A stretch of DNA of 64,000 nt from Rhodococcus qingshengii JCM 15477 (GCF_023221595.1 NZ_CP096563.1:372001-436000); one strand, 5' to 3'. Shown: positions 16,303 to 25,229, counted from the stretch's first letter. The notes: generated by a model from the letters alone, not told the origin. Translations and numbers: made by a program.

Positions 16303-17258
16303 TGGCGAAGATAGTTCTGGGTATCGGTGCCTCCCACAGCACCTTGATGAACACCCATTGGGAAGAGACGACGCACAAGGCGGAGGCCGAACGCTTCCGG
16401 GACGCGCTGTATCTGAGCCGGGAGAAGATCGCGGCGTCGAAACCCGATGTTGTCTTGATTCTCGGCTCCAACCACTTTCGCGGTTTCTGGCTGGATCTGA
16501 TTCCGGCGTTCACTCTCGGCGTCGGAGAGTGCATTTCCAGTGGCGAGTCAGGAACACCCAAGGGGCCGCAACGGGTCGACGTGGAGTTCGCCAGGCACCT
16601 TGCAAACGAGCTGATCGAAGGTGGCCGGTTCGATCTTGCCTACTCGGCGCGATTGCAGATCGATCATGGTCAGTCTCACGCGATTCAGTACCTTCTCGAC
16701 GGAATCGATGTTCCGATAGTTCCGTTGGTGGTCAACGTATTCGCGCCGCCCCTCCCGACGTTCAAGCGATGTGAGGAAGTGGCGAAGGCCCTGCGGGATG
16801 CCGTTGCGTCGTATCCGGCGGATACCCGGGTCGTGGTGATCGCGTCCGGTGGATTGTCTCATCGTCTGCCCTGGCCGGACTGGCGGGATCCGCACGGTGA
16901 GGACGAGGATTTCATGGTTCAAGCCTGGCTGGACGGCCGGGAGAACTGGTCCGACTACGACGTCCGGCGACGCCAGATCATCCGCGCAGCCGATGCCGCG
17001 ATCACTCCGGAGTTCGATGACCGAATTCTTGATCTGTTTGCCAGCGGCAAGGCAAGTGAGCTTGCCGAGTTCACGACGCAGCAGATCGAAGACGAGGCGG
17101 GCAACGGTGCGCAGGAGTTGCGGACCTGGCTCATGATGGCCGCGATGCTCGACTACGTTCCGGGTGAACGCCTTGCCTACGAAGCGATTCCCGAGTGGCT
17201 CACCGGTATGGGTGTCACGATTCTCGATCCAGCTGGAACAGACAGCGCAACAACATAA
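16302..17258 (+). CDS. Class III extradiol ring-cleavage dioxygenase (LigB/MhpB type)
   Basis: A 318-residue single-subunit member of the LigB superfamily. Fe(II) ligands H12 (GASHST) and H58 (GSNHF) and the catalytic H122/H126 (DHGQSH) and H187 (GGLSHRLP) regions are present. Such enzymes open catechol rings next to the hydroxyl pair to give a hydroxymuconic semialdehyde type product. No small alpha subunit (LigA or CarBa type) is found beside it. The start overlaps the previous stop by one base (TGATG), and the alpha/beta hydrolase that would process its product follows 30 bp later. Confidence 0.88.
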   Translation: MAKIVLGIGASHSTLMNTHWEETTHKAEAERFRDALYLSREKIAASKPDVVLILGSNHFRGFWLDLIPAFTLGVGECISSGESGTPKGPQRVDVEFARHLANELIEGGRFDLAYSARLQIDHGQSHAIQYLLDGIDVPIVPLVVNVFAPPLPTFKRCEEVAKALRDAVASYPADTRVVVIASGGLSHRLPWPDWRDPHGEDEDFMVQAWLDGRENWSDYDVRRRQIIRAADAAITPEFDDRILDLFASGKASELAEFTTQQIEDEAGNGAQELRTWLMMAAMLDYVPGERLAYEAIPEWLTGMGVTILDPAGTDSATT

Positions 17259-17288
17259 TCTGCACCTTCAGTAAAGGAAGTTTCTCTG

Positions 17289-18161
17289 ATGACAATCTGG
17301 AACGAACTTGCCGGGCTCGATTTCGAGTTGACGACCGTCGACGCCGGCGGTGTGCCCACGCGCTCTCTGCAGGCAGGATCCGGTGACGAGGCCGTGATCT
17401 TCCTGCACGGCACCAGCGGACACCTCGAGGCATTTGCACGCAATATTGCACCGCACGCCGAGTCTTACCGGGTTCACGCGATCGACATGCTCGGCCATGG
17501 TTACACCGGCAAGCCTGACTACCCGTACGAGATTCCGCGCTACGTCGAGCATTTGGTGAACTACCTCGACGCGGTCGGACTGGACCGTGTGCACTTGGTG
17601 GGTGAAAGCCTCGGTGGTTGGGTCGCTGCCTACCTGGCCAGCGAGCAGCCCGAACGTGTTCTGTCGCTGCAGTTGCTGGCAGCAGGCGGAACAGTCGCGA
17701 ACCCGGTAGTCATGGAGCGCATCAAGACGTCGACCGCGAAGGCCGTCCAGAGTGACGACATCGAATTGACCCGCGCACGTATGCAGTTGCTCATGCATGA
17801 TCCCGCCGATGCAACCGAGGAATTGGTTCAGGCTCGTCACCGGATCTACCATCAGCCTGACTTTGTCGCCAACATCCACAACCTCCTTTCCTTGCAGGAG
17901 ATGGAGGTTCGCCAGCGGAACCTGCTGCGCCCGGATCGAATGGCACTCATCAAGGCGCCGACTCTTGTGGTCTGGGGTCAGGAAAATCCGTTCGGTGATG
18001 TTCCGGAAGCGAAGAAGATGGCCGAGGATATTCCGGGCGCTCAGCTCGAACTCTACTCGGAGTGCGGTCACTGGCCGCAGCACGAGCAGGCAGCGAAGTA
18101 CAACCCGCTGAGCCTCGAGTTCTTGGCAAAGGCATCAGCCAGCGCGAAGGCAGCTATCTGA
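17289..18161 (+). CDS. Alpha/beta hydrolase, probable C-C bond hydrolase for the ring-cleavage product
   Basis: A 290-residue alpha/beta hydrolase with oxyanion motif HGTSGH (40-45), nucleophile S107 in GESLGG and histidine H261 in ECGHWPQHE. The usual acid position reads WGQENPFGD, with asparagine where aspartate is common, so the acid may be D237 or come from elsewhere. It directly follows the extradiol dioxygenase, the classical place of a meta-cleavage product hydrolase. It is the second such enzyme in the island (see 11632), which suggests two ring-cleavage products or two substrates. A hairpin terminator follows. Confidence 0.83.
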   Translation: MTIWNELAGLDFELTTVDAGGVPTRSLQAGSGDEAVIFLHGTSGHLEAFARNIAPHAESYRVHAIDMLGHGYTGKPDYPYEIPRYVEHLVNYLDAVGLDRVHLVGESLGGWVAAYLASEQPERVLSLQLLAAGGTVANPVVMERIKTSTAKAVQSDDIELTRARMQLLMHDPADATEELVQARHRIYHQPDFVANIHNLLSLQEMEVRQRNLLRPDRMALIKAPTLVVWGQENPFGDVPEAKKMAEDIPGAQLELYSECGHWPQHEQAAKYNPLSLEFLAKASASAKAAI

Positions 18162-18193
18162 GAAGTTCCTGCCAAATATGCTGCTGCGTAATG

Positions 18194-18234
18194 GAGCCGG
18201 TCTCTCGATTGGGAGGCCGGCTTCCGCGTTTTCG
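18194..18234 (+). terminator. Probable terminator of the Rieske operon
   Basis: A stem of about 13 bp with a few G-T pairs (18194-18206 with 18211-18223, loop GATT) is followed by CCGCGTTTT. It separates the alpha/beta hydrolase from the D-2-hydroxyacid dehydrogenase gene. Confidence 0.6.
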
Positions 18235-18270
18235 AAGGTACAGTCATCGTCTTACAGCGAAGGAGTTCTC

Positions 18271-19227
18271 GTGAAGAAAGTACTTCTGCTGACGGCCGAC
18301 GCCGACAACGGACTCGGTACCGCAATCCGTGACGCCGTCAGGGGTGAGGCGGAGGTAGTTCGATTACCTGAGCGCACCACGGGGGCGCTCCGTGCGGAGT
18401 TGCCGACATGCGACGTCGTGGTGGGGGACTGGAGTGGTGATCTGCCACTGGGCAAGGAGGAAGCAGAGCTCGGCCGGAATGTGCTCCTCGTCCAACAGCC
18501 TGGTGCCGGAACCAATTTCATCGATGCCGAAGCCTGGCGCGCCGCCGGAGTTCCGGTGGCGAATACTCCCGGTGCAAACGCGAACTCGGTTGCGGAGTGG
18601 GCAGTGCTCGCGGCAGGTGTGTTGTGCCGCTCCATGTTCTGGGCGCACAACGAGGTTACCGATGGTCGATGGCCACGGGAATCCATCCTGACGCGCGATT
18701 GCCGCGATCTGGCGCAGCGCCGGGTCGGCGTCGTAGGTGTTGGTTCGATCGGCCGCCGGTGTGCAGAATTGTTTGCCGCCTTCGGTTGCGACGTCTACGT
18801 CACCGCGCGTTCGAGACCGCGTGACACTGTGGCTGCGACGTTTGTGTCACTCGACGAGTTACTGCCTCTCGCGGATGTCCTGGTGCTGGCCGTCCCGCTT
18901 ACGGAATCAACTCGGGGACTGATCAATTCCCATCGAGTTGCGCAGTTGCCCACCGGAGCGATCGTGGTCAATGTGGCGCGCGGCGCTGTCGTCGACGACG
19001 CGGCATTGGCGCGTGCCTTGCGTTCCAGGCATGTCGGCGGCGCTGCCCTCGATGTGTTCGACGTTGAACCACTACCGATTTCGAGCCCGCTCCGTGGATT
19101 CGATTCGACCCTCCTGAGCCCGCACGTCGCCGGCGGCAGCGCCGGAGCGCGTGCGTCGATCTATTCGATGACGGCGCAGAATGTCGCCAGTGCGCTGCGC
19201 TCGCAGACAATTCGGTGGACATTGTGA
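18271..19227 (+). CDS. D-2-hydroxyacid dehydrogenase, NAD-dependent
   Basis: A 318-residue protein starting at GTG 18271 behind AAGGAG. It has the two-domain D-isomer 2-hydroxyacid dehydrogenase fold: the NAD motif GVGSIG near residue 155, and the active-site Arg (NVARGAV), Glu (FDVEPL) and His (SPHVAG). It would reduce a 2-keto acid or oxidise a 2-hydroxy acid, plausibly one released by aldol or hydrolytic cleavage in the same pathway. The last codon and stop lie inside a 17-bp tandem duplication. No IclR box was seen directly upstream, so it may be read through from the Rieske operon. Confidence 0.87.
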   Translation: MKKVLLLTADADNGLGTAIRDAVRGEAEVVRLPERTTGALRAELPTCDVVVGDWSGDLPLGKEEAELGRNVLLVQQPGAGTNFIDAEAWRAAGVPVANTPGANANSVAEWAVLAAGVLCRSMFWAHNEVTDGRWPRESILTRDCRDLAQRRVGVVGVGSIGRRCAELFAAFGCDVYVTARSRPRDTVAATFVSLDELLPLADVLVLAVPLTESTRGLINSHRVAQLPTGAIVVNVARGAVVDDAALARALRSRHVGGAALDVFDVEPLPISSPLRGFDSTLLSPHVAGGSAGARASIYSMTAQNVASALRSQTIRWTL

Positions 19228-19243
19228 TTCGGTGGACATTGTG
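19210..19243 (+). repeat. 17-bp tandem duplication at the dehydrogenase stop codon
   Basis: Two perfect adjacent copies of ATTCGGTGGACATTGTG. The TGA stop is formed at the junction between the copies. Confidence 0.85.
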
Positions 19244-19324
19244 ATCGAGGGCCGTGTTACCGAAGTATTTCGGTCCGCACGTTCCTCCAGGTGCAGTGTT
19301 TCGCCGAGGTAAGTTCCTGTCCCC

Positions 19325-19341
19325 GGTCCGCACGGTGGACC
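19325..19341. promoter_or_regulatory. IclR-box palindrome, site B (before the ABC importer operon)
   Basis: GGTCCGCACGGTGGACC is an exact motif match 90 bp before the binding-protein gene. A half-site with the same left arm (CGGTCCGCACG) lies about 55 bp upstream, near 19269-19279, possibly a weaker second site. Confidence 0.75.
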
Positions 19342-19431
19342 CGGTTGGTTCTCGGGTGTAGGTACACACAGCTAGGTTTGCTCTCCACGACCCGCAACTG
19401 CGGCACAGATCACAAACAAAGGTGTGAGTAG

Positions 19432-20415
19432 ATGGCCTCGCTGTCAAAGTTTGGAAGGACTGCTCTTGTTTCGGCTGCGCTGCTGCTGACCGTTGCAACC
19501 GGCGCATGCAGCCGCCCGGCGACGCAAAGCACAGCTGATTCTGCCGGAAGTGGACCACTGCGTATCGCAGTCGGAATCGATGCTTCCTACGCTCCGTTCT
19601 TCGTAGCGGATCAGGAAGGCATGTTCGACGCTGCCGGTTTGGACGTCGAACTCGTCCAGTTCGGTCGTGGTGGCGAGGCCGTCGACGCACTCTCGACCGG
19701 GCAGGTCCAGATCGCCGGTAGCTCCGATACGACAACGATCGCCCAGTTGCGTCAGAATCCGTCGTTGCGCGCGATGTACTCGTACGAGGCGTCGGGTGAC
19801 TACATCAAGGTCGTGCTGCGTAACGGTGTCGACTCACCGGCTGCGATCAAGAAGATGGGCATCGTCCCGGGTCTCAGCCAGATTTCGACGGACAAGTACC
19901 TCGCTGCCAACTCCATTGCCCCCGGTTCGGTCGAGATGATCTCGGCGACCCCGACGGACATGCCCGCACTGCTCAGTCGCGGCGACATCGACGGGTTTGT
20001 CCTGTGGGAGCCGTGGCCGGCCACCGCCCTGGATCAGGGAACCGGCCACGTGGTGGCAGTAACCGGAGACTACGGCTGGTTCTATCATCATTGGGCGATC
20101 ACGACGGCTCCGTGGTTGTCGGCCAACGAAGAGACAGCGCGAACCGTCGCGAAGGTGCTCGACGAGGCAACGCGCAAGGTCGAGTCGGATCCGGGCGTGG
20201 CAGCGTCCGCGACCAAGGCGGCTGTGAACGTCAGCGAGGATCAGACTATTGCCGCGGTGGACGAGATCGACTTCGCCGTGGTGAATCTCGAAGCTGCGGA
20301 TGTCGAGTCGGCTCAGTCGATCGTAGATTTCTACAAGTCGATCGGTGTTCTCAGCGACCAGCCGGATCTCGAATCGGCAATGCTTCTGGATTGGTACAAG
20401 GATGGTGCACAGTGA
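19432..20415 (+). CDS. ABC importer substrate-binding lipoprotein (SsuA/NMT1-like)
   Basis: A 327-residue exported lipoprotein with a signal peptide ending at C26 (TGAC) and the two-lobed NitT/TauT-type binding fold. RIAVGIDASYAPFFVADQEG near residue 45 is the usual first strand and helix. The gene starts the importer operon: its stop overlaps the ATPase start (GTGA), and the ATPase overlaps the permease. The importer lies inside the catabolic island behind IclR box B, so its ligand is probably the pathway substrate. A paralogue with the same signal-peptide layout is encoded at 31291. Confidence 0.9.
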   Translation: MASLSKFGRTALVSAALLLTVATGACSRPATQSTADSAGSGPLRIAVGIDASYAPFFVADQEGMFDAAGLDVELVQFGRGGEAVDALSTGQVQIAGSSDTTTIAQLRQNPSLRAMYSYEASGDYIKVVLRNGVDSPAAIKKMGIVPGLSQISTDKYLAANSIAPGSVEMISATPTDMPALLSRGDIDGFVLWEPWPATALDQGTGHVVAVTGDYGWFYHHWAITTAPWLSANEETARTVAKVLDEATRKVESDPGVAASATKAAVNVSEDQTIAAVDEIDFAVVNLEAADVESAQSIVDFYKSIGVLSDQPDLESAMLLDWYKDGAQ

Positions 20416-21275
20416 GTATCGCAACAAGTGGTTCAACGACCAGCTCGACGAATAGCGCGGGGACAGCCGGCCCCGGCAAGAAGAACACCGGTGTTGCCAT
20501 CGACGTGGTCGACCTCGGAATCAGCTTCGGCGCGGCGGAGATCGTCGCCGGAATCGACATGCACGTGCAGCCAGGTGAATTCGTCTGTCTGCTCGGTCCG
20601 AGTGGCTGCGGCAAGTCGACGCTGCTGTCGTCCATGGCCGGCTTCGTGGAACCCAGCGCCGGCGAGATCGTGTGCGACGGAGATGTCGTCGCCGGCAGTA
20701 ACCGCCACGCCGGCATGGTGTTTCAGAGCTCCGAAGCGTTGTTCGAATGGATGACCGTGAGCCAGAACGTGGCCTACGGCCCCAGGATGCGTGGAGCGAA
20801 CCGCAGCGAGCAGGCGAGTATCGCGGCCGAGTACCTCGCGATGGTCGGCTTGCCCCACGCGGGTGCGAAGTTCCCCTCGCAGCTGTCCGGCGGTATGCGG
20901 CAACGTGTTCAGATCGTACGAGTTCTTGCCAACCAGCCGTCGTTGGTTCTCATGGACGAGCCGTTCGGTGCGTTGGACGCTCAGACTCGTCAGGTTCTGC
21001 AGACCGAACTCGACCGTATCTGGCGGCACACCCGCTGCACCGTGGTATTCGTGACTCACGATATCGACGAGGCACTGACGTTGGCTGACCGTGTGATCGT
21101 GATGTCGGCCGGCCCGCGGGCCCGGATCAAGAGCGTCTACGAGGTCAATGCGGCTCGTCCGCGAGACCGCAACGATCCCGAGGTGATCGAGCTCTACGAG
21201 AAGCTGCGGGACGACATTCGGGCAGAAGTGGTTGCGTCGCTGCGGAACCAAGGCATTGAGGAGGACGAGCTGTGA
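20412..21275 (+). CDS. ABC importer ATPase (SsuB/TauB type)
   Basis: A 287-residue ATPase starting at GTG 20412, overlapping the binding-protein stop by 4 bp. Residues 1-30 are a polar, Ser/Thr-rich extension. Walker A GPSGCGKST, signature LSGGMRQR, Walker B LVLMDEPFGALD and the H-loop VTHDIDEA are all canonical. It powers the permease encoded next. The stop overlaps the permease start as GTGA. Confidence 0.93.
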   Translation: MSIATSGSTTSSTNSAGTAGPGKKNTGVAIDVVDLGISFGAAEIVAGIDMHVQPGEFVCLLGPSGCGKSTLLSSMAGFVEPSAGEIVCDGDVVAGSNRHAGMVFQSSEALFEWMTVSQNVAYGPRMRGANRSEQASIAAEYLAMVGLPHAGAKFPSQLSGGMRQRVQIVRVLANQPSLVLMDEPFGALDAQTRQVLQTELDRIWRHTRCTVVFVTHDIDEALTLADRVIVMSAGPRARIKSVYEVNAARPRDRNDPEVIELYEKLRDDIRAEVVASLRNQGIEEDEL

Positions 21276-22108
21276 CGGCTGTAGTGACCGGTGGTTCAGC
21301 CGGTGTGAGAACAGCGAAGGTGGCGGAGACAAAAAAGCGTTCGTCGGCGCGGCGATCCAAGATTGTCAAAGCGACGCTGATGTATGCAGCCTCAGCGGCA
21401 ATCGGTTTGGGCATCTGGTCGTTCCTGGCGTGGTGGTACGGGCCGACCACCATTGCGTCACCGGCCGAAGTATGGTCGGCGGCACAGGAACTGTGGGAGA
21501 GCGGCGTTCTGTGGTCGTCGATCACCGCATCGGGTCAGCGAATTCTCATCGGCTGGTTCCTGGGTGTCGTGATCGGTGCTCCCGTCGGAATTCTGATGGG
21601 CCGCATTTCCATCGTGCGACAGCTCCTCGATCCGTACATCGAGTTCTTCCGGTTCATTCCGCCTATTGCGTTTGTCACTCTCGCCGTCGTCTGGTTCGGC
21701 ATCGGTGAGACGTCGAAGGTTGTTCTGATCTTCTACACCTCGGTATTCATCGTCACGGTCAGCACGATTGCCGCGACTGTAGCGATCAGCGAGAACAAAC
21801 TGCAGGCAGCGGCAAATCTTGGTGCCAACAAACTTCAGATCATGAAGACGGTGGTCTTGCCGTCGTCGATCCCCGGCATCGTCACGGGCGCTCGCCTGGC
21901 GATGGGCAACAGCTTCCTCACCATCGTGTCGGCGGAGATCGTCGCCGCCGACCAGGGTATCGGTTCGATGATCTGGCAGGCTCGAAACTACGGCCGGATC
22001 GACTGGACGTTCGTCGGCATCATCGTCCTGGGCATCATGGGCTTCATCTTCGACCGGATTCTCCGCATTCTGTCCTCGCGGTACCTCGCCCGTTACGGCG
22101 TCAAATAG
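21272..22108 (+). CDS. ABC importer permease (SsuC/TauC type)
   Basis: A 278-residue inner-membrane protein with about six helices and the EAA coupling loop (AAANLGANKLQIMKTVVLPSSIPGI). After a 35-residue polar start the first helix begins near residue 35. Only one permease gene is present, so it should act as a homodimer. It is translationally coupled to the ATPase gene and is followed after 13 bp by the class II aldolase gene in the same operon. Confidence 0.92.
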   Translation: MTAVVTGGSAGVRTAKVAETKKRSSARRSKIVKATLMYAASAAIGLGIWSFLAWWYGPTTIASPAEVWSAAQELWESGVLWSSITASGQRILIGWFLGVVIGAPVGILMGRISIVRQLLDPYIEFFRFIPPIAFVTLAVVWFGIGETSKVVLIFYTSVFIVTVSTIAATVAISENKLQAAANLGANKLQIMKTVVLPSSIPGIVTGARLAMGNSFLTIVSAEIVAADQGIGSMIWQARNYGRIDWTFVGIIVLGIMGFIFDRILRILSSRYLARYGVK

Positions 22109-22121
22109 TTAGGAGCGCAGC

Positions 22122-22907
22122 ATGAATCACCCGCTGAGCAATGCCGAGCAGGCCGGAATTCCGGGACCGCCCGAGTTCACCGATATCGAGAGTGAGCGGC
22201 GTCGTCGCAAGACCGCTGTCATCGGCGGGTATCGGATTTTGTCGAAATTCGGTTTGGACGAGGGAATCTCGGGACATATCACCGCCCGAGACCCAGAAGA
22301 TCCGGAGACTTTCTGGACTGCGCCGTTCGGGCGGCACTTCTCCCAGGTTCAGCCGGAGGAATTGCTGCATGTGGCGTCGGACGGCGCGGTCATTTCCGGA
22401 GACGGACCGCTCAACCGAGCAGCGTTTGTCATCCACAGCAAGGTTCACGAGGCTCGTCCCGACGTCATCGGAGCTGTTCACGCTCACGGTTTGAACGGTA
22501 AGGCGTTCTCCTCGCTGCACACCCGCCTAGCGCCGATCACTCAGGACGCGTGCGCCTTTCACGAGGATCACTCGATCTACGAGGAGTATCACGGGGTGGC
22601 GCTGGACGAAGAGGAGGGGATTCGCATCGCGGATGCCCTCGGATCGAACAAGGCCGTGATCCTCACCAACCACGGTCATCTGACCGTCGGAACTTCCGTG
22701 GAGAGCGCAGTGTGGTGGTATGTGTCGATGGAGCGGTCGATGCAGGCGGAGTTGACGGCGCGAGCCGCCGGTGATCCGGTTGTCCTGCACGAGAAGATCG
22801 CGGCGCAGACCTACGAAGCAGTCGGCACCGAGAAGGTGGGGTGGTTTGCGTACTCGACCATCATCCAGAAGATCGCAGCAGACGAACCCGAGGTATTCGC
22901 GCACTGA
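22122..22907 (+). CDS. Class II aldolase / adducin family protein
   Basis: A 261-residue class II aldolase-fold protein behind TAGGAG. The zinc-binding histidines are visible in HAHG (near residue 122) and in TNHGHL (near residue 186); an acidic residue near 95-105 is likely the base. The family includes fuculose- and ribulose-phosphate aldolases and many decarboxylase or aldolase enzymes of degradation pathways. As the last gene of the importer operon it could cleave a hydroxy-keto acid derived from the opened ring. A strong terminator follows. Confidence 0.85.
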   Translation: MNHPLSNAEQAGIPGPPEFTDIESERRRRKTAVIGGYRILSKFGLDEGISGHITARDPEDPETFWTAPFGRHFSQVQPEELLHVASDGAVISGDGPLNRAAFVIHSKVHEARPDVIGAVHAHGLNGKAFSSLHTRLAPITQDACAFHEDHSIYEEYHGVALDEEEGIRIADALGSNKAVILTNHGHLTVGTSVESAVWWYVSMERSMQAELTARAAGDPVVLHEKIAAQTYEAVGTEKVGWFAYSTIIQKIAADEPEVFAH

Positions 22908-22938
22908 ATTCTTCGCGCACTGAATTCCTGCGAGCATT

Positions 22939-22972
22939 GGGCCCGTCGACCGAGAGGTCGGCGGGCCCTTTT
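22939..22972 (+). terminator. Rho-independent terminator of the importer operon
   Basis: A 13-bp stem (22939-22951 with 22956-22968, one G-T pair) and a GAGA loop are followed by TTTT. Confidence 0.88.
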
Positions 22973-22997
22973 CGTGCTGTCCCGCAACTGTTACCGA

Positions 22998-23014
22998 GGT
23001 CTGTTGAGCGGACC
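22998..23014. promoter_or_regulatory. IclR-box palindrome, site C (before the ferredoxin reductase operon)
   Basis: GGTCTGTTGAGCGGACC is an exact motif match. It lies after the terminator and 43 bp before the reductase GTG. Confidence 0.75.
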
Positions 23015-23057
23015 GGTTTCATTTGCGTGAGTCCGTCGGCGCAATACCGTATCGAGT

Positions 23058-24068
23058 GTGAACAAAACGTCTTCCACGGCGACCGACAACGAGATCGGCG
23101 TCGATATTCTGATCATTGGTGCCGGCCCCGCCGGGCTGTACGGCGCGTACTACGCAGGCTTCCGCGGCCTCTCGGTTGCCGTGATCGATGCCCTTGCGGA
23201 ACCGGGGGGACAGGTCAGTGCGATGTACCCGGAGAAGGCGATCCTCGACATCGCGGGATTCCCTTCGGTCAAGGGACGCAACCTCATCGAGGGTTTGATG
23301 GCGCAGGCTGCCCCGTTCGATCCGGTGTACCTTCTGGGCATGCAGGCTCGTGAGCTGTCGCATGACGACGACGGCCGGGTGCGGATCACCACCAGCACGG
23401 GCCAGGTCGTGGTGGCCGGCGCGGTTGTCATCACCGGCGGCATCGGAACCTTCACCCCGCGTCCGTTGGCGAAGGGTTCGGAGTTCATGGATCGGGGGCT
23501 GAGTTACTTCGTCCCGGATTTGTCGGCGCACACCGGGAAAGACGTTGTCATCGTCGGTGGCGGCGACAGCGCGTTCGACTGGGCCGTTCACCTGGAACCG
23601 ATTGCCAAGTCCGTCACCCTGGTTCACCGGCGAGATCGTTTCCGCGCGCACAAATCCACAGTCGCCAAGGTGCAGGAAAGCAGTGTCCAGGTTCTCGTCA
23701 ACGCCGATGTCTCGGCGGTACGTGGAAACGGGTGGATCGGCGAGGTCGACATCACCCACAAACAAGACAAGAGCACGTCCACGCTGCCCGCTCAATCCGT
23801 CATCGCTGCGTTGGGATTCACGGCCGACCTCGGTCCGATGATGGAGTGGGGAATCGAGATCGACAATCGCCACATCGCGGTGAACACACGGATGGAGACG
23901 AATGTTCCGCGTGTGTATGCCGCCGGGGACATCACGGACTATCCCGGCAAGGTCCGCTTGATCGCCGTCGGTTTCGGCGAGGCCGCGACTGCGGTGAACA
24001 ACGCTGCGGCAGTGCTGGATCCGGAAGCAGAAATCTTCCCTGGACACTCCACCGAACAGGAGAGCTAG
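23058..24068 (+). CDS. Ferredoxin-NADP reductase, thioredoxin-reductase-like type
   Basis: A 336-residue flavoprotein with an FAD motif (IIGAGPAGLYGAYYAGF, about residues 14-30) and an NADPH motif (VIVGGGDSAFDWA, about 163-175). It has no CxxC redox pair, so it belongs to the TrxR-like ferredoxin/flavodoxin reductases and is not a true thioredoxin reductase. The ferredoxin gene follows after 3 bp. The pair should feed electrons from NAD(P)H to the Rieske oxygenase at 13547, which has no reductase of its own nearby. Confidence 0.9.
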   Translation: MNKTSSTATDNEIGVDILIIGAGPAGLYGAYYAGFRGLSVAVIDALAEPGGQVSAMYPEKAILDIAGFPSVKGRNLIEGLMAQAAPFDPVYLLGMQARELSHDDDGRVRITTSTGQVVVAGAVVITGGIGTFTPRPLAKGSEFMDRGLSYFVPDLSAHTGKDVVIVGGGDSAFDWAVHLEPIAKSVTLVHRRDRFRAHKSTVAKVQESSVQVLVNADVSAVRGNGWIGEVDITHKQDKSTSTLPAQSVIAALGFTADLGPMMEWGIEIDNRHIAVNTRMETNVPRVYAAGDITDYPGKVRLIAVGFGEAATAVNNAAAVLDPEAEIFPGHSTEQES

Positions 24069-24071
24069 GCA

Positions 24072-24392
24072 ATGGCATTTGTCATCGGTGAAGCATGCAT
24101 CGACTACACGGACCGATCGTGCATGGAAGAATGCCCCGTGGATTGCATCTACGAGGGTGATCGCAAGCTCTACATCAACCCGAACGAATGCATCGATTGC
24201 GGCGCTTGCGAATTGGCCTGCCCGGTGGAGGCGATCACCGTCGACCGGAAAGCAGACCCGGATTTCAAGGAAGACAACAAGCGCTTCTTCCTCGAGGTCT
24301 TGCCTACCCGTAGCGAGCCCGTCGGAAATCCGGGTGGTTCGGCAAAGATCGACATCGTCGGCGTCGATACCCCGATGGTTGCGGCGTTCTGA
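24072..24392 (+). CDS. Seven-iron ferredoxin (FdxA/FdxC type)
   Basis: A 106-residue ferredoxin. By comparison with Azotobacter ferredoxin I, C9, C17 and C50 should hold a 3Fe-4S cluster and C21, C40, C43 and C46 a 4Fe-4S cluster; C25 would be free. The sequence MEECPVDCIYEGDRKLYINP closely matches mycobacterial FdxC. It lies between the reductase and an alpha/beta hydrolase, with its stop overlapping the hydrolase ATG by one base. A 3Fe-4S/4Fe-4S donor for a Rieske oxygenase is less common than a 2Fe-2S ferredoxin. Confidence 0.92.
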   Translation: MAFVIGEACIDYTDRSCMEECPVDCIYEGDRKLYINPNECIDCGACELACPVEAITVDRKADPDFKEDNKRFFLEVLPTRSEPVGNPGGSAKIDIVGVDTPMVAAF

Positions 24393-25216
24393 TGGCTGGC
24401 GGCCTGCAACTCGGATACGTTGATTCGTCTTTCGGGCAATTGCATTACGCGCAGCAAGGTTCGGGTGAGGCGATTCTCCTGCTTCATCAGGCGCCCCGGT
24501 CGTGGGACGAGTTCCGCGAGTTCATTCCACTCCTTGCCGACGACTTCCGCGTTGTCGCGATGGACATGCCGGGGTACGGCAACAGTGCTCCGGTGCCCGG
24601 CCCGCAGACCATCGAGACCTATGCGCGAGGCGCGTGGGAATTGCTCGACACCCTGGGCGTCGATCGAGTCACGGTCATCGGTCACCACACCGGTGCGGCA
24701 GTGGCGCTCGAGATGGCGGCATCACGCCCCGAGAGGGTGCACGCTGCCGTGCTCTCGTCGTGCCCGTGGACCGACCGCAACTACCGCGAGGGGCACTCGG
24801 GACCCGGTGGGATCGACTGCGTCGACCGGGCCGCAGACGGTAGCCATCTCACCAGGCTGTGGGAGATGCGTCGCCCCTACTACCCCGAACCAGGCACCGC
24901 ACTGCTCGACAGGTTCATCCGAGACGCGCTTGCCTACCGGGTAGATCCGGCGGAGGGGCACAAAGCCTGCGCCCGCTACGTCATGGAGGCGAGAGTCGGT
25001 TCGGTGACTGCGCCGGTTTTGCTGATCGGCGCGCAGAAGGATCCCTTCTCGATGCCTAACATTGCGCCGTTGCGTGCACACCTGACGGGTGCGGCAGTGG
25101 TGGAAACGGAGATCGTCGAATCGGGGACCGTCGCACTCGTCGAGGAGCACGCTCCGCAGATTGCATCCGCCGTCCGCATGTTTCTGGAGAATTACGCAGG
25201 TAGGCGCCCCGTGTAA
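24392..25216 (+). CDS. Alpha/beta hydrolase-fold protein with an altered nucleophile site
   Basis: A 274-residue alpha/beta hydrolase fold. The nucleophile elbow reads GHHTG (97-101), with H99 where Ser, Asp or Cys normally stands. The oxyanion region is HQAPRSWDEF (32-41). The usual catalytic His position near the end reads ESGTVALVEEHAP, so a standard triad is not evident. The protein may catalyse a non-hydrolytic reaction, as cofactor-free dioxygenases and lyases of this fold do, or have lost activity. It is co-transcribed with the ferredoxin and reductase under IclR box C. Confidence 0.8.
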   Translation: MAGGLQLGYVDSSFGQLHYAQQGSGEAILLLHQAPRSWDEFREFIPLLADDFRVVAMDMPGYGNSAPVPGPQTIETYARGAWELLDTLGVDRVTVIGHHTGAAVALEMAASRPERVHAAVLSSCPWTDRNYREGHSGPGGIDCVDRAADGSHLTRLWEMRRPYYPEPGTALLDRFIRDALAYRVDPAEGHKACARYVMEARVGSVTAPVLLIGAQKDPFSMPNIAPLRAHLTGAAVVETEIVESGTVALVEEHAPQIASAVRMFLENYAGRRPV

Positions 25217-25229
25217 ACTCTGCGGGACG

